Notes: generated by a model not told the origin, from the sequence alone. A stretch of 64,000 bases of DNA from Phycomyces nitens (GCA_022702545.1 JAHRBC010000004.1:5486001-5550000), one strand, 5' to 3'; counted from the first letter of the stretch, positions 50,331-62,134 are shown. Made by a program: numbers and translations.

Positions 50331-50953
50331 ATTGGGTTTGACCTAGAATGGAGATGATCGTTGTTATGCCTGTGCATAAAAAATAGGTGCAAAACCAGCC
50401 GTCACTTTTTATACGGTGTCCAAGGCGTATCGAATATGCAGCAAAAGTAATGGATCAAGTTATAAATTGTGAGACGGTTAGTACAACGTACCCTATATAT
50501 ATATACACACATCTTGCAGAGCTTTTGTTCTTATTATCAATATGGCATTAAATCACCATACAAAAGGTATCATGGATTATCTCTTTGGATCACACTATCA
50601 GATAACAATCATAAAACTACATTTTAAATATCTTTCACTTGACACATCGTCAATTGCAACCGAGTATAGCAAGGATATTATATTATATTGCCTCCAAAAA
50701 CCCATAGACTATTTTCTTTTTGTTGTTGCAAAGAATATCTAATGCCAGTTTATAGACATGTGGTATTTACATTATTTAAGCAGCATAATATCTCTTGATA
50801 CCCATCAATTTTTAAAGAAAGAAAATCTTTTTCTCTATACTTTTCAGGGCAAAATTCATTTGAAATGGACGTGTGATGAGGAATGTGGTGTAATGAATCT
50901 CAAAGATGGGGGTGGGGAATGAATGTAGGATGCAGAATGTCAAGCTATTATAT
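50331..50953. other. Intergenic, no gene seen
   Basis: AT-rich sequence between two minus-strand genes, holding the promoter of the NPL gene and the 3' end of the DUF2462 gene. A 66-codon plus-strand ORF at 50542-50742 is AT-driven and without known relatives. Confidence 0.5.
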
Positions 50954-51359
50954 CTACTTTTTCTTCTTGTCTTTCTTGTCCTCATCTGCCGCTGCCTCGG
51001 CCAATGTCTTCATGATGGTAAGTTTACCAACAGCATTTGCCTTTACAGACATTTGTTTCTCGATATTCTTGTTGATCTTTGCAGTCATTTTCTATTGCAG
51101 CAATACAATCCAGCCCCCAGAGTCAATACGTTGATCATCACCCAAATCTCTTACTCACTCTTTCCATGCTGCGCTGTTTGACAAGAATACTCTGCTTGGG
51201 TGCGATCACTCTGGCTAATTTTGGATTCATTGATTAATATTCATCCTCTTGAGATCTCACATGATACTTGCTTCCTTTTCTCAGCTTGATAGGCTTTGTC
51301 TTTGCATTTTTGCTCTTCTTGGCGGGGGATGATGCCTTGGTGAGTGCTTTTTGGGCCAT
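50954..51359 (-). CDS. Small basic DUF2462 (UPF0390) protein
   Basis: Three exons starting at 51359 and ending at the stop at 50954 give about 93 residues. It begins MAQKALTKASSPAKKSKNAK, then KLRKGSKVIAPKQSILVKQR, then MTAKINKNIEKQM, VKANAVGKLTIMKTLAEAAA and a lysine-rich end. This is the pattern of the UPF0390/DUF2462 family (human C19orf53), small basic proteins reported as nuclear or nucleolar. The first junction (GTATCA donor, CCAG acceptor) was chosen because it restores GSK-VIAPK. The gene is divergent from fibrillarin with 268 bp between starts. Confidence 0.8.
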
Positions 51360-51627
51360 TATTAAAGAGTTCCAAGAGATGACTTTCCAAGGACCGACCA
51401 GACCTTCCAAACCAAGGAAAAAAAGAGGCTTGCTGTGACTTTGAAAAAAACCTCGGTGCGTGCCCGCCTAATTTTTTAGTTTCGGGCAACTATTTATTTT
51501 GTTTCCTTTTGACAGCCGAACAGAGGAAAAAAACCCTCTTTTTTTTTTCAACCACAATCTCGGTTTCTCATCGTTGTTGTGATCCTATTTCCCTTTACCT
51601 CTTTTAATTTCTTTTCAACAACACACA
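51360..51627. promoter_or_regulatory. Bidirectional promoter of DUF2462 and fibrillarin
   Basis: 268 bp separate the two start codons. Both products are nucleolar-type proteins likely needed in proportion to ribosome production, so shared control is plausible. The sequence contains a poly-T/poly-A segment around AAACCCTC (about 51528-51550) and CCTTT-rich leader sequence before NOP1. No named site is certain. Confidence 0.5.
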
Positions 51628-52869
51628 ATGGGTTATGAAGGTGGACGCGGTGGTGGACGTGGTGGTTTTGGTGGCGATCGTGGAGGCCGTGGTGGCTTTG
51701 GTGGCCGTGGTGGAGGCCGTGGCGGTTTCGGTGGCGATCGTGGAGGCCGTGGTGGAGGCCGTGGTGGTTTCGGTGGAGGCCGTGGTGGAGGCCGTGGCGG
51801 TTTCGGTGGCGATCGTGGAGGCCGTGGCGGTTTCGGTGGTCGTGGTGGAGGCCGTGGTGCTCCCCGTGGTGGCCGTGGTATGTATATATATATAATCTTA
51901 ATTTTTTAAAAATGTTCAATTAAGCTAATCTTGTTCTTTCTTTTTTGACAAAGGTGGAGCCCGTGGAGGCCGTGGTGGAGCTTCCGGTGGAGCCCGTGGT
52001 GGAGCCAAGGTCATCATTGAGCCCCACAGACACGAGGGTATCTTTGTTGCCCGTGGTAAGGAGGATCTTTTGGTCACCAAGAACCTTGTTCCCGGAGAGT
52101 CTGTCTACGGTGAAAAGCGTATCTCTGTCGAGGGTGCCGAGGGTACCAAGATCGAGTACCGTGTATGGAATCCTTTCAGATCCAAGATTGCTGCTGCTGT
52201 TCTTGGTGGTATTGACCATCTCCACATTGCTCCCGGAAAGAAGGTCCTTTACCTCGGTGCTGCCTCTGGTACTTCCGTCTCTCACGTTGCTGATGTCGTT
52301 GGTCCCCAAGGTGCTGTCTACGCCGTTGAGTTCTCTCACCGTTCCGGCCGTGATCTTATCAACATGGCCAAGAAGCGTACCAACGTTGTTCCTATCATTG
52401 AGGATGCCCGTCATCCCCACAAGTACCGCATGTTGGTTCCCATGGTCGATGTCATCTTTGCCGATGTTGCCCAGCCCGATCAGGCCCGTATTATCAGTAA
52501 GTGCAGTTTGGAATGTTCAATTGGCTTGTACACAATAATACCTTTTTATATTAACCTTTTATTTATCTGCTAATTAGCCTTGAACGCCCATCACTTCTTG
52601 AAGAACGACGGTCACATTGTCATCTCCATCAAGGCTTCTTGTATCGATTCTACTGTGGATGCCGCTACTGTAAGTTTATCATGATTATTTGTATTTGCCT
52701 AGTGGAAATCAGAAAGCCAATTGACTAATGTACGTACATAATCAAGGTATTCGCACGCGAAGTCAAGAAGCTCCAGGAGGAGAGAGTTAAGCCCCAAGAA
52801 CAGCTTACTCTTGAGCCCTATGAGAGAGATCACGCTGTTGTTGTCGGCAAGTACGTCCGCAACAAGTAA
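51628..52869 (+). CDS. NOP1: Fibrillarin, C/D-box snoRNP 2'-O-methyltransferase
   Basis: Four exons (51628-51877, 51954-52496, 52578-52669, 52747-52869) give 335 residues. The N-terminus is a glycine/arginine-rich (GAR) domain built from repeated GRGG and FGG units, encoded by a visibly tandem GC-rich DNA repeat at about 51650-51870. The catalytic domain has [42 protein letters not shown], the SAM-binding [19 protein letters not shown], and [16 protein letters not shown], plus [20 protein letters not shown]. Fibrillarin methylates rRNA under guidance of C/D snoRNAs in the nucleolus. The CGT/GGT-rich, strongly biased codons fit high expression. Confidence 0.97.
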
Positions 52870-53324
52870 ATCAAAAAGACAACCGTCCTTTTACTAGAAA
52901 CAAAACAAAAAAACAACAACTCTTTCATTTGCGTTCACTTTCATTATCTATTTTCTCCTTTTTCTTTTTTCTTTTAGCTTTTGCTAGACTGTATTGTAAA
53001 TATCTTGGGTTTTTGGAAAACAGCTATAATACGGCCCATAAAAAAAAGAAAAGAAAAGAAACAAGGCACTTTGGCATTCTTCTTAAACACTACACTGTAA
53101 TGAATATTTCTTTTTTATATATCATGAGAAAAATGGGAGGGGAGGGGCTATGGAGACAAATGTTCAACTTGCAAGATATATTTTAAACATCATGTTATAT
53201 ATAATTCACAATAATAATAATAATCATAATCATAATCATAATCATAATAATTGCGAGTTTATAAAGTGTGACGCTCATCTAGACACATAAGAGCCCACAT
53301 TCAGATGTGCGGCAAACAACTCTA
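52870..53324. other. Intergenic; ATA/ATC repeats
   Basis: NOP1 3' region followed by a compound AAT/CATAAT repeat at about 53211-53251. No gene seen. Confidence 0.6.
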
Positions 53325-53782
53325 ATGACAGCTACTTATCAAACCCTTGATTCAATCTTGCCTGATCAGCATGGAATTGAATGCATCGTAAAGGTCATTG
53401 ATCTCCTTGTGACAATCGAAACATTGCACAGTCCATGTAAGGTCCCCTCCTTTTATATCATCAAGCTTGTTTAGACTCAATGCCCAATAGCCAACACTCT
53501 TATTCAAGTGTCCGAGTATCTTGTGGGGGATGCTACAGGCTCAATGGTCTTTCAGACATCATCAAGCAAGTATTCAAACCTCTTTATAGTCATCAACTAA
53601 TATCTCGACTGTATCATAAAGAGTGGGAGCCAGAGGATATGATCCATCTTAAAGCCTATACGCAGGTCGTCCAAGGTTCTATAAGACTTGTTGGGTCAGC
53701 AACATTGAGTGCTGCAAAGGCACCTTCTTTTATTCCCGTAGAAAACAACCTTTCGCTTGTCAACTTTGTCAGAGCAGTTTGA
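53325..53782 (+). CDS. Small single-stranded nucleic-acid-binding OB-fold protein
   Basis: Three exons (53325-53436, 53491-53565, 53622-53782) give 115 residues. The segments IECIVKVIDLLVTIETLH, LIQVSEYLVGDATGSMVF, WEPEDMIHLKAYTQVVQGSI and VENNLSLVNFVRAV follow the strand order of the SOSS-B/At4g28440-like OB fold, including the V-G-D-x-T-G turn and the C-terminal E-x-N-L-S-L-V motif. Such proteins bind single-stranded DNA or RNA. A single long frame also runs through exons 2-3, but it destroys the VGDATG motif; splicing with a GCAAGT donor at 53566 restores it and keeps phase. Its stop is 66 bp from the INTS2 stop on the other strand. Confidence 0.75.
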
Positions 53783-53848
53783 ACAAGGCAGTTTTTGTGT
53801 GAATAAACTAATGATACCAGCGAGTCTTTTATGTAACTTTTATGTACT

Positions 53849-56332
53849 CTACAGAATCACCTTGTTTACTTGGCCCATTTGGTCTATTTGCTGCTGTACT
53901 GCAGTTTTGGAGTCTGCTAATACCTTGTGCAGCTGCAAGACCAATATGATTTTTCCTTGTTGTCCCATAAACTCACTCGGTGCTGGCAGACCTCTTGTGA
54001 TTTCTATGCATTCAAGATTAAGACAAGACAAGACAAGGCAAGACAAGAAAATATCTCATACCTATTAGCGCATCCATAATACGAGGTGCAAAGTGAGGAA
54101 ATGCCTTTGCAAGATGTATAAATCCAGGAATAGCCTGTACCAATGGTTCAGAAGGAACGCATACTGTGGGCTGAGCGCCATCTCGAGAAGGTGGGAAAGC
54201 GACACGCAACAGGCGAGGTAATACGTGATGCTCGACCATCTCTAGACTACAGGACAGTGAGTTGGCTATGGATGGCAACAAGCAGCCCTTACTAGTTCTC
54301 CAAAGGATATTTCTCGCACAAGTGGCAGGCCATAAGGATCCCAAACACTTGCTTGTGCATCTGTGGCTGTCGAACAAGTTCTGGGACAAAACTCATGACG
54401 ATATCTGTTGATTAGGTTAGAATTAAGCCATAGATCTATAGTTGTGGTTGTACTTGCATATGGAAGGGATCATGGCTACTACCATGGGTATGAGCTCAAT
54501 AGCATATGTTTGAAAGTGCAGAATCTTGGCAAGTAGCATATCACGATCACCGTCAATGAATATACTGTGTATAAAATGGCAAATGTTCTTTCGGGAAACC
54601 TGCAGAGCCTCTACAAACTTGTTGAGCATTTTTCTTGTTGGATAGTCATCCTATTATTCTGCTCCTTCTTCTTCTTCTTCTTCTCCTCCTCTTTTACCTG
54701 GATTCTTTTTATCTATGGGCTGAGAACGGCACAACTCAAGCAAGAGTTGAAGCATCATTGTCTCTTGGGCATTAATATGAGCCATTACATTCCTAGAATT
54801 CAATGTACTCTAACACAATCATTTTTATTATTATTATTATTATTATTATTGCATTTAATCGACAACTTACATCACTGTTGGTGTATGTAGTGTGATACCT
54901 TTTCCATATCCTATGTTTTGAGCATATACGCAGGGATCCCAGCATCTATTTAAATGTTATCAACCCTGACTCTGTTTTGCAGCCAACTGAGGATTTACAT
55001 GTAAGAATATAGGAAGCAGACTCTCGGATCTAAATATTCTGGCATCACACTGGAAGATCAAGAGAGGGTCTTGAATAAGCATATCAAATGTGTATTTACT
55101 AGAGTAGAATGTATCAATATCCACAACGTTCATATACTCTCCAGTGTTACCTAGAGTCTGTCGCGTCCTTTAGTCGCATCACATTTGCTGTCAAGGTCCA
55201 TAACTCATGAGGCGTTATGCGATTAAACGATTGCCAAACAGAAACAAACGCTTCGGCAACAGACTTGTCCATCCTAGAGACGGTTTGTCCAGGGTGAGTA
55301 CATTGGCAAATGTGCGATTATAAAGCCATCTACTCTTTATCAAGACAAGCCGGAAGTAATGTAGTCAGCACAACGTCTGCATATTCTGCTACTTTCAAGG
55401 ACGACAGGGTTTCTAAATGCGATAGGGCTGGTATACTCAATCATCAGCCATGGTTACCATCATACCATGCTTTTTTGCTTTTTTGCTTTTTTTTGCTTAC
55501 CAGTCAAGACGACCTTTGGCTGAGTCTTCCATTCAGATAGAATATGGCCAAGGTTATCTCTTGACATGTCAGTAGTCCACCACCTAAAAGGATAGGTCAG
55601 ACAATAGAAAGGCAAAAAAGTGTCGTTTACCTTGTGGCTTTCTTTGTGTCATAGGCAAGATCGGATTCCTTGCCTTCTTGTAATAAAAAGCCAACAACAT
55701 CAAATATTTCAGGAAACAGATTGGCCATTAGAGACACTAGTTCTGGATATATGCTACGATAGGCGTCTCCCTTTTGATAGCTTTCCACATGGTTAAGGAA
55801 GTACCGAATTGGTATTTTCTCGAGAAGATGAGATGAATATACTGTTCAAGACGTAAGAATATGACTGGTGTTTGGATATTAACCACCTTGATGAACTGTG
55901 TTGACTTTGGAAGAAGAAGCTGCCGCAATAAGCCCAGGATCTGTTTTGAATGCAATAAATGAATCATTGTACTGTAGTACATAGACAAGCAATAGGATCT
56001 GAGTTGGAGTAGGGTTTGCACAATCCTGAAAAAAGGGCGCGATCCTTTCTTCTGGAATGGTATGCAAGGGTTCGACAAGGAATATGCTATTATTGATACT
56101 TAATCGTCTTGCCAACATCAATATGCAAAAAAATTAGGAGGGGGAGAGGGTACCTCGACACAAATTCTTTAATGACAAGACTGAATTTGGGATGGATTGG
56201 AAGAGTAGCATTGCTCATGCAATCCAATAGCCATCCAGCATAATCTGTTGTATTATTAAACACACGGCCACGTAAAAGTTGGTAAAAAGAATCTAGACTT
56301 GGCGATCGCCTCGAGTTAGAATTTGGCTGCAT
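53849..56332 (-). CDS. INTS2: Integrator complex subunit 2 homologue, short N-terminus
   Basis: A minus-strand, multi-exon gene. Segments align in order with the C-terminal two thirds of animal INTS2: [132 protein letters not shown], and [16 protein letters not shown] then [23 protein letters not shown]2 belongs to the Integrator core that cleaves nascent RNA from paused RNA polymerase II. Human INTS2 is about 1200 residues; here the start (preceded by an in-frame TAA) corresponds to roughly residue 400 or later, so the N-terminal third is missing or encoded elsewhere. One intron (54457-54405) has a GCAAGT donor. Exons were checked only in part. Confidence 0.82.
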
Positions 56333-56776
56333 CTTGGTCAGTTTTTATGCGTTTAGGTTAGCTTCAAGACACTTTGAAGATGGAGAGATGGTGTGACTCG
56401 TGTTTATGGATTTAGGTTGATTCTTTTTTATTTTGTACAGCTTGACAAAATCTGTTAGAGTGTATATAACTTTTCGACTTTTTTACAACAATGTATATAC
56501 AGCAGTTCATAAAGATATATATGTGTATATATACTAGAGAGATAAAAAGAAGAAGAAGAAGAAGTATTCCGTATAATGCCCGTCTTTTGTTTGTATTCTT
56601 CCCAGAACAAAGAAACCCTGGAAGCACTGTATTCAGCACTTTTGCCCAAAATTTGTTGTCGACTGATTTTAAAAGACAGCCAATGAGGGGTGCCTTCGTG
56701 TCTTGCAAGTTGACCTGCTTTATCAAAGACGATCATCTGTTGCTTCTGTAGTCATTCCTAGTTACATCTTTGTTCC
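56333..56776. promoter_or_regulatory. Divergent promoter region of INTS2 and the DnaJ gene
   Basis: 444 bp between outward-facing starts. ORFs are open on both strands across about 56412-56750 but none shows a recognisable family or a start and splice pattern linking it to INTS2. An AGA/GAA triplet run lies at about 56543-56563. Confidence 0.45.
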
Positions 56777-58068
56777 ATGGAGATCAATAAGGACGAGGCA
56801 ATCCGTTGTCTTTCGATTGCAAACAAGCATTACAGCTCAGGCAACTATGTGGCAGCTGTAAAGTTTGGCAAAAAGTCCATTTCGCTTTATCCCACGGACC
56901 AAGCAAAGGCATTTGTAGAAAAGGCCGAAAAATCATTGGCTTCAGAGCCTCCTTCGACTGGAAAGTCTACCGGTGTTCATACTAGACAGGCTTCTGAGCC
57001 AGTATCAGAAAAGAGATATACAGCTGAACAGACCCAGGCTGTACGGGAAGTGCTATCCTGTGGAACAAATTACTACAAGGTTTTAGCTGTCGAAAGGACC
57101 AGTTCTGATGGCCAAATTAAAAAGGCCTATCGAAAGGTAAATATATACAATACGGCACAAAAGGCGGCTGGTTAAAAAAAAAAAACAAAGATGGATCTGG
57201 TAGACGTTTATTCATCTAAATATTCTGTTTGTTTAGCTTGCCTTGCAATTTCACCCTGACAAGAATGGTGCACCAGGAGCAGACGAAGCGTTCAAGTGTA
57301 AGTTTGGAGACATGGGTGGCATATGTGTGTGTCCTGGTGAACTCAAATGGCTTGTGGAATTCTGTAGTGATCTCAAAGGCATTCACGGTTCTTTCTGACC
57401 CTCAAAAGAGAGCAATTCATGACAGTGGAGGGGGTGATCCTGAACAACGTGCAAGCCAACCACATCCTGGATTCTCTGCTCAAAGAGCATACTCGGGATA
57501 CAGAGAAGAAGTGTCTCCCGAAGAACTTTTCAATATGTTTTTTGGAGGAGGAAATTTCCAGAGACGCGGTGCAGGTCATCGTACGTTTAACTTTGCCCAA
57601 GCACAGGCTCAGGCACGACAACAGAGACAGGATGGGACAAACGTGGCCGGTTGGATCCAAGTCCTACCCCTCTTACTCCTTTTTGCCTTTACAATCCTAT
57701 CTGCCTTTATAACTTCCGACAACTCCCCACCACTCTACAGCTTCTCTCCTTCAGCTACATACAGCCACAAACGGGCGACTAAAAGCCACCATGTTCCATA
57801 TTATGTAAATCCAAAAGCCTTCAAGGCTTCTGAGCAGACCAGACACAAGTTGGCTCGAGTAGAGAAGGAGGTAGAGTCAGACTGGGTCCACAATCTTCAC
57901 CAGACATGCCAGGCAGAACGTAGGGACCGGGCAAACAAGATAACCATGGCACGAGGTGTGCTGTTTGGTATCGGAAGAGACGAAAAGAGATACCAGGACG
58001 CTCTAAAGATCCCAACTAGGAGCTGTGATGAACTAAAGAAGTTTGGTTACACTTCAAGCCACTATTGA
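56777..58068 (+). CDS. ER membrane J-protein (DNAJB12/14-like, DUF1977)
   Basis: Three exons (56777-57136, 57237-57297, 57368-58068) give 373 residues. The N-terminus is a helical TPR-like segment (KDEAIRCLSIANKHYSSGNY). The J domain starts at NYYKVLAVERTSSD and contains the HPD motif (LALQFHPDKNGAPGADEAFK), then ISKAFTVLSDPQKRAIHD. A Gly/Phe-type stretch (NMFFGGGNFQRRGAGHRTFNF) is followed by one transmembrane helix (VLPLLLLFAFTILSAFI) and a lumenal DUF1977 domain ending CDELKKFGYTSSHY. These J-proteins sit in the ER membrane with the J domain in the cytosol and recruit Hsp70 for ER-associated degradation. The exon 3 acceptor at 57367 was chosen because it gives FKLISKAFTVL. Confidence 0.93.
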
Positions 58069-58375
58069 TCTTGGAGATGTCAAAGTATCCGTCGATGCTG
58101 TGTATATTGCACCTATATCTTAGTAGAAGCATCTTTTTTTTTTCAAATCATAAAATATCAATCTAATAAATTACAAAAACGTGAATATGCATTGATAGAG
58201 TGCAGAATTGGTTGTTTGATACCTTGTAGACGCAATTCTGGATATTTTATAGTCAATAGACAAGCCAAAGTTCCTTTTTTTTTCAAAATATAATAAATGA
58301 TTGAAATGATGGATTGTATATTTTATTGTATAAAGACGGTATATAGTGGACGATGAGTATATATATATATATAAT
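58069..58375. other. Convergent 3' interval
   Basis: About 307 bp between the DnaJ and sulfatase stops, AT-rich with a TA tract near 58360. No gene seen. Confidence 0.7.
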
Positions 58376-60970
58376 TTATGCTCCAACATTGTAGAACCCA
58401 TACTCTGGCCAGTTGACATGAGTGTCAATGAGCTTCTGAGGCACAGGAACAGAGTGTTTTTCATAGTCTTGATCAAGTTTGAATTGGCCAACTTGGTCTG
58501 GCTTGGGAACTAGATTCAAAAGTTCCAAGATATCCTCTGGAATTTTCTTGTTCTCCTTATCACCAAGATCACTGCGCTTCTTGTTAATTTGGGTAGAAAA
58601 GATGGTCTGTGAATCCAAATGCTTCTTGGCATGTGTGACATTGCTTTTGAAATGAGAGCCAATATGAGGAAGTTCGTTATTGGTAGAGTAATGATCAGCA
58701 CACTCATTAAATGTGAACTCTTGGAATTGAGCATAGTGCTTGTCATGCTAAATAAACACGAGTTTAGAATATACTACTCATAGGATTCCAAGGTTACCTT
58801 TTTGTCAAGTGCATCCTCGAGAGTCTTGATAGAAGGATCTTCTGGATGAATGATGCGCCAAGGGTCACGGCAGTTATCTGCACGACATGTCTTTAGGACA
58901 ATAATGAGAGCATCCAGTCGACTGCGAAGCTGTATGTGAGCGTCTCCATAGATATTATTCAATTCATAAGGATCATGCTTTAGATCGTACAGCTCGTGCT
59001 CGCCAGTACACCAGACAGAATACATGTCTATAGTTTGTTTGTTTTTTGGTAAGATTACCAAGATTCTACTATGCACCTTTTTGTCTACTTACAGTTGTAG
59101 CTATCAGAAATTACTCTGACAGTCTTGTAGGTATTTGGACCCACGATATTAATGCTAGGGTAGTTTCTAAAGGGATAAAAGAGTAAGAAACCGTCCAAGG
59201 CATAGATTCCAATATACTTACTCTGCCATATTAAATGTAGCCCAAAATTCAACAGCAAAGCTTTCTTTTGAGACAGGCTTGGGATGACGTTTGAGTTCTT
59301 TTGTAAGAGGGATTACACCTCCATCTACCCAGTCAGGAACATATTCATCTCCTTTGGCTAATGCCAAGAGCGTTGGTGCAATGTCATGGTGAGAACTGAC
59401 AATATCGCTTGTCTTTCCCTTTCCAATTCCAGGACCACGCACAATAAAAGGGACGCTGTTTCATAAGAGTATTAGATACGCTTACATCTATTGTTCACTT
59501 ACTTTATGTCCTCTTCAATATTAGAACATTTTCCAGGGTATGAGCGGTGCTGTCCAAGGTGGTATCTTTATAAACCAATGGTTAATAAACTTGACTAATC
59601 TTTACAATTTTACTAGCTAATAGTTACCCATTATCAGCACTATATATGACATAGGTGTTTTCCAATTTTCCTTGCTCTTCAAGTTCTTCAAACAGGGAAC
59701 CAATCATTTCATCTACTGCCTGGAGAGCCCGAAGCCTATCACGGTATGCTTCATCAAGCTCCTCGACGATTGTGCTGTTGAGCCTCTCCATATCTTTCCA
59801 GAATGAAGCCGTCTTGGTCTGTCTTTTGGGGTTAAAGTTTGGATTGCGAGGAACTATTATAAAATATTAATTTTTGGACAAAGAGGTCTTGGTTTTTCTA
59901 TATATATATTACTTTTGACATCCTTGAATAGATGAGCATGTCGAGCGGCAGGAACAGCAGGCATAGTCTCGATAGAGCCCTTATTTCCAATAAGAAACTG
60001 GCCATGAGGTGCCATTGGAGCCACTAGAGATAACCTTGGGTTAGTGTGGCCTAATCTTGAGCTTCATTTTCTTACCCCATAAGAAGAAAGGCTTGTCAGC
60101 GTCTCTCTGTCTCTTCAAGGCATCTCGTGCTTTAGCATGGATAACATCTGTCTGGTATGTATTGTTATAGTACACGGGTGGCTCTCCGTTCTTTGAGAAC
60201 ACTGCTGTGTTATAAATATATGTAAATGGATCCACAAGCTGGTCTATAGATAAAATGGCGTTAAAAAAGTTTGATAGTACCAAAAACAAAATACATTTCC
60301 AAGTATTATTTACCTTGGTAGTCGAATCTATTATTGACCCATAAAGATAGTGTGTGTTAAGTACGGTTGATGGACAAGAGAGATTCCAACTTACCCCTTT
60401 GGCTTGGGACTGTTGTAATTGTTTACAGTGTACTCATTCATGAGTTTTCCGATATAATGGGTCGAGTAGCCAGCCTATATTTGAAAAGAAAACAATAAGC
60501 ACATTGATATACAAGGGTACATTAATTGGCTATCAACAAGGACATACCTCTTGCATCCAAATAGGCAAGTAATCGTCTCCCAAACCAAGTTTACTGAATC
60601 TTGCATATCCTCCATATGGTGGACTCACATCTGTGATACTATATACTTGTTATACCAAGGAAAGCTATATACATCATAAAATAAACAGCACTACTTACTT
60701 TGTATTATGGGCATACTGTCCTCTCAAAAGCGATACTCTACTCGGGCAACAGACAGAGATGGTCGCGTAATGATTGCGGTATATAGTTCCTTGCTGGACA
60801 AGATGTTTCTGGAGGTTGGGCATATAGTCAATTGAATCAAGCTTGGCATCCTGATCGTCGGTAAAGATGAACAAAATGTTTGGCTTTTCCGGACTGGCTT
60901 CTCTCCTGGCCTCAACCAAAAGAAGATTCTGTAAAAGAAACAGGGCGGCTCCGAGAATAGTGAACTTCAT
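58376..60970 (-). CDS. Secreted arylsulfatase / N-acetylglucosamine-6-sulfatase-like
   Basis: A multi-exon minus-strand gene beginning MKFTILGAALFLLQNLLLVE, a signal peptide. The sulfatase core starts PNILFIFTDDQDAKL (metal-binding aspartates) and has ATISVCCPSRVSLLRGQ, whose C-x-P-x-R is the formylglycine motif. Then come DDYLPIWMQEAGYSTHYIGK, PFFLWVAPMAPHG, VIYSADNGYHLGQH and VPFIVRGPGIGKG. The C-terminal region has HELYDLKHDPYELNNIYGD, typical of family S1 sulfatases, followed by a longer charged tail to 58376. Such enzymes release sulfate from aromatic or sugar sulfates outside the cell or in the vacuole, often under sulfur limitation. At least ten short introns are present; all those I checked are GT-AG. 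Confidence 0.9.
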
Positions 60971-62134
60971 TAGAATAAGCTTGTACGGAATTACATTGGA
61001 TTTTTTTTTGATTATAATTGAATATTTATACTTGAAATGTGGTCAATATAAGATCGTTGAGTGTATAGCAAACGCGAAATGGACCATTGATGTCGCAATA
61101 TGATGGGTGTTACACAGATGTTGCAAAACCCTTTATTAATCTCGATCATCTTTATTTCTCCTTGGATAACATATACTTGAATACGTCTACAGGCGTATTA
61201 GAGTATAGGTTTTTTTAAAAAAAATATAATACCGTAGTTAATCTTTTCATTGCTACAGATTCCCAAAGCTATTCTTTGGAGCCAACATGCCAACCAAAGG
61301 AGATTATCTTTAGGACAATTTTTATAGACACTATCCCATTACCCGGATATATATATATATATTGTATTGTATTGTTTATATTGGATTTAAGATCAACCGT
61401 TATCCGGATATTATGGCGCAATTACAAAAAGTAATGTCGTAAATCAATAGGATTTTACCGGTTCGAATATAACTTTAGTGCCTTGTTTCTCGGACATCTT
61501 GTACTATACATATAATTAGGCGGGACTTTAGACAGGCACAGACAATAAGCAGCGTTACAGGCCAAGTGGATATATACTATATATACATATACATGACTTT
61601 GTATCCTATTATATCAAATGGAGCCTTTACCTAGATGATATAAAAGAGAACCGGGTGCATATTCCTGTACTCTATCTGACATTGTGGCCCTGTGTCTCAT
61701 TAGTACAAAGGTTATGTCAATTAACAATTGTTTTTTATTTTGGTCCAAGTATCAACTTGATATTTGAGTATCTTTATAGATATTCAACAATATCTATTGT
61801 CCTTTTAAAAGATTGATTTTGGGCTTAAATACAGCATGTCTTGAAATAAGAGAGACCCCAAAGGGTAAGGTATTCAAGATTTCCAAAAATGTGGTAATCT
61901 AATGATTGACACACACTTATTTTACTAGCAAAAGTTATGACAGAATTCTTGCCATATTAAAGCTATATCAGTTTGTCCCCTCTACCTTTTTTTTTCTTCC
62001 ATTTGGATAGTATGCTTTTCTCCCACCTCCTGCTCTCTGGCACTCATATCTACCCTCCCCGGGGGGCAATTCGGTACACTTGGTTACCATGTGCTCATTT
62101 TGGGGCCTATAATAAAAGTTCAAAGGATCATTGT
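60971..62134. other. AT-rich intergenic, transposon-like flank
   Basis: No gene seen. Palindrome-like TATCCGGATA/TTATCCGGATA motifs occur at about 61346 and 61400. A block at about 61939-61966 (ATTCTTGCCATATTAAAGCT and following) recurs near 63571. Confidence 0.5.

Noticed and set aside
51548..51919. Minus-strand His/Arg/Gly-repeat ORF opposite fibrillarin
   Set aside because: Antisense reading of the GAR-domain repeat of NOP1.
53475..53782. Continuous frame through the OB-fold gene without the second intron
   Set aside because: It gives no recognisable motif, while the spliced frame yields LVGDATG and joins in phase to WEPEDMIHLKAY.
56412..56750. ORFs on both strands between INTS2 and the DnaJ gene as an INTS2 N-terminal exon
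   Set aside because: No similarity to INTS2, and an in-frame stop separates them from the INTS2 start; no convincing splice link was found.
61448..61465. GGTTCGAATAT as a tRNA B box
   Set aside because: The last two C positions are missing and no cloverleaf can be drawn around it.
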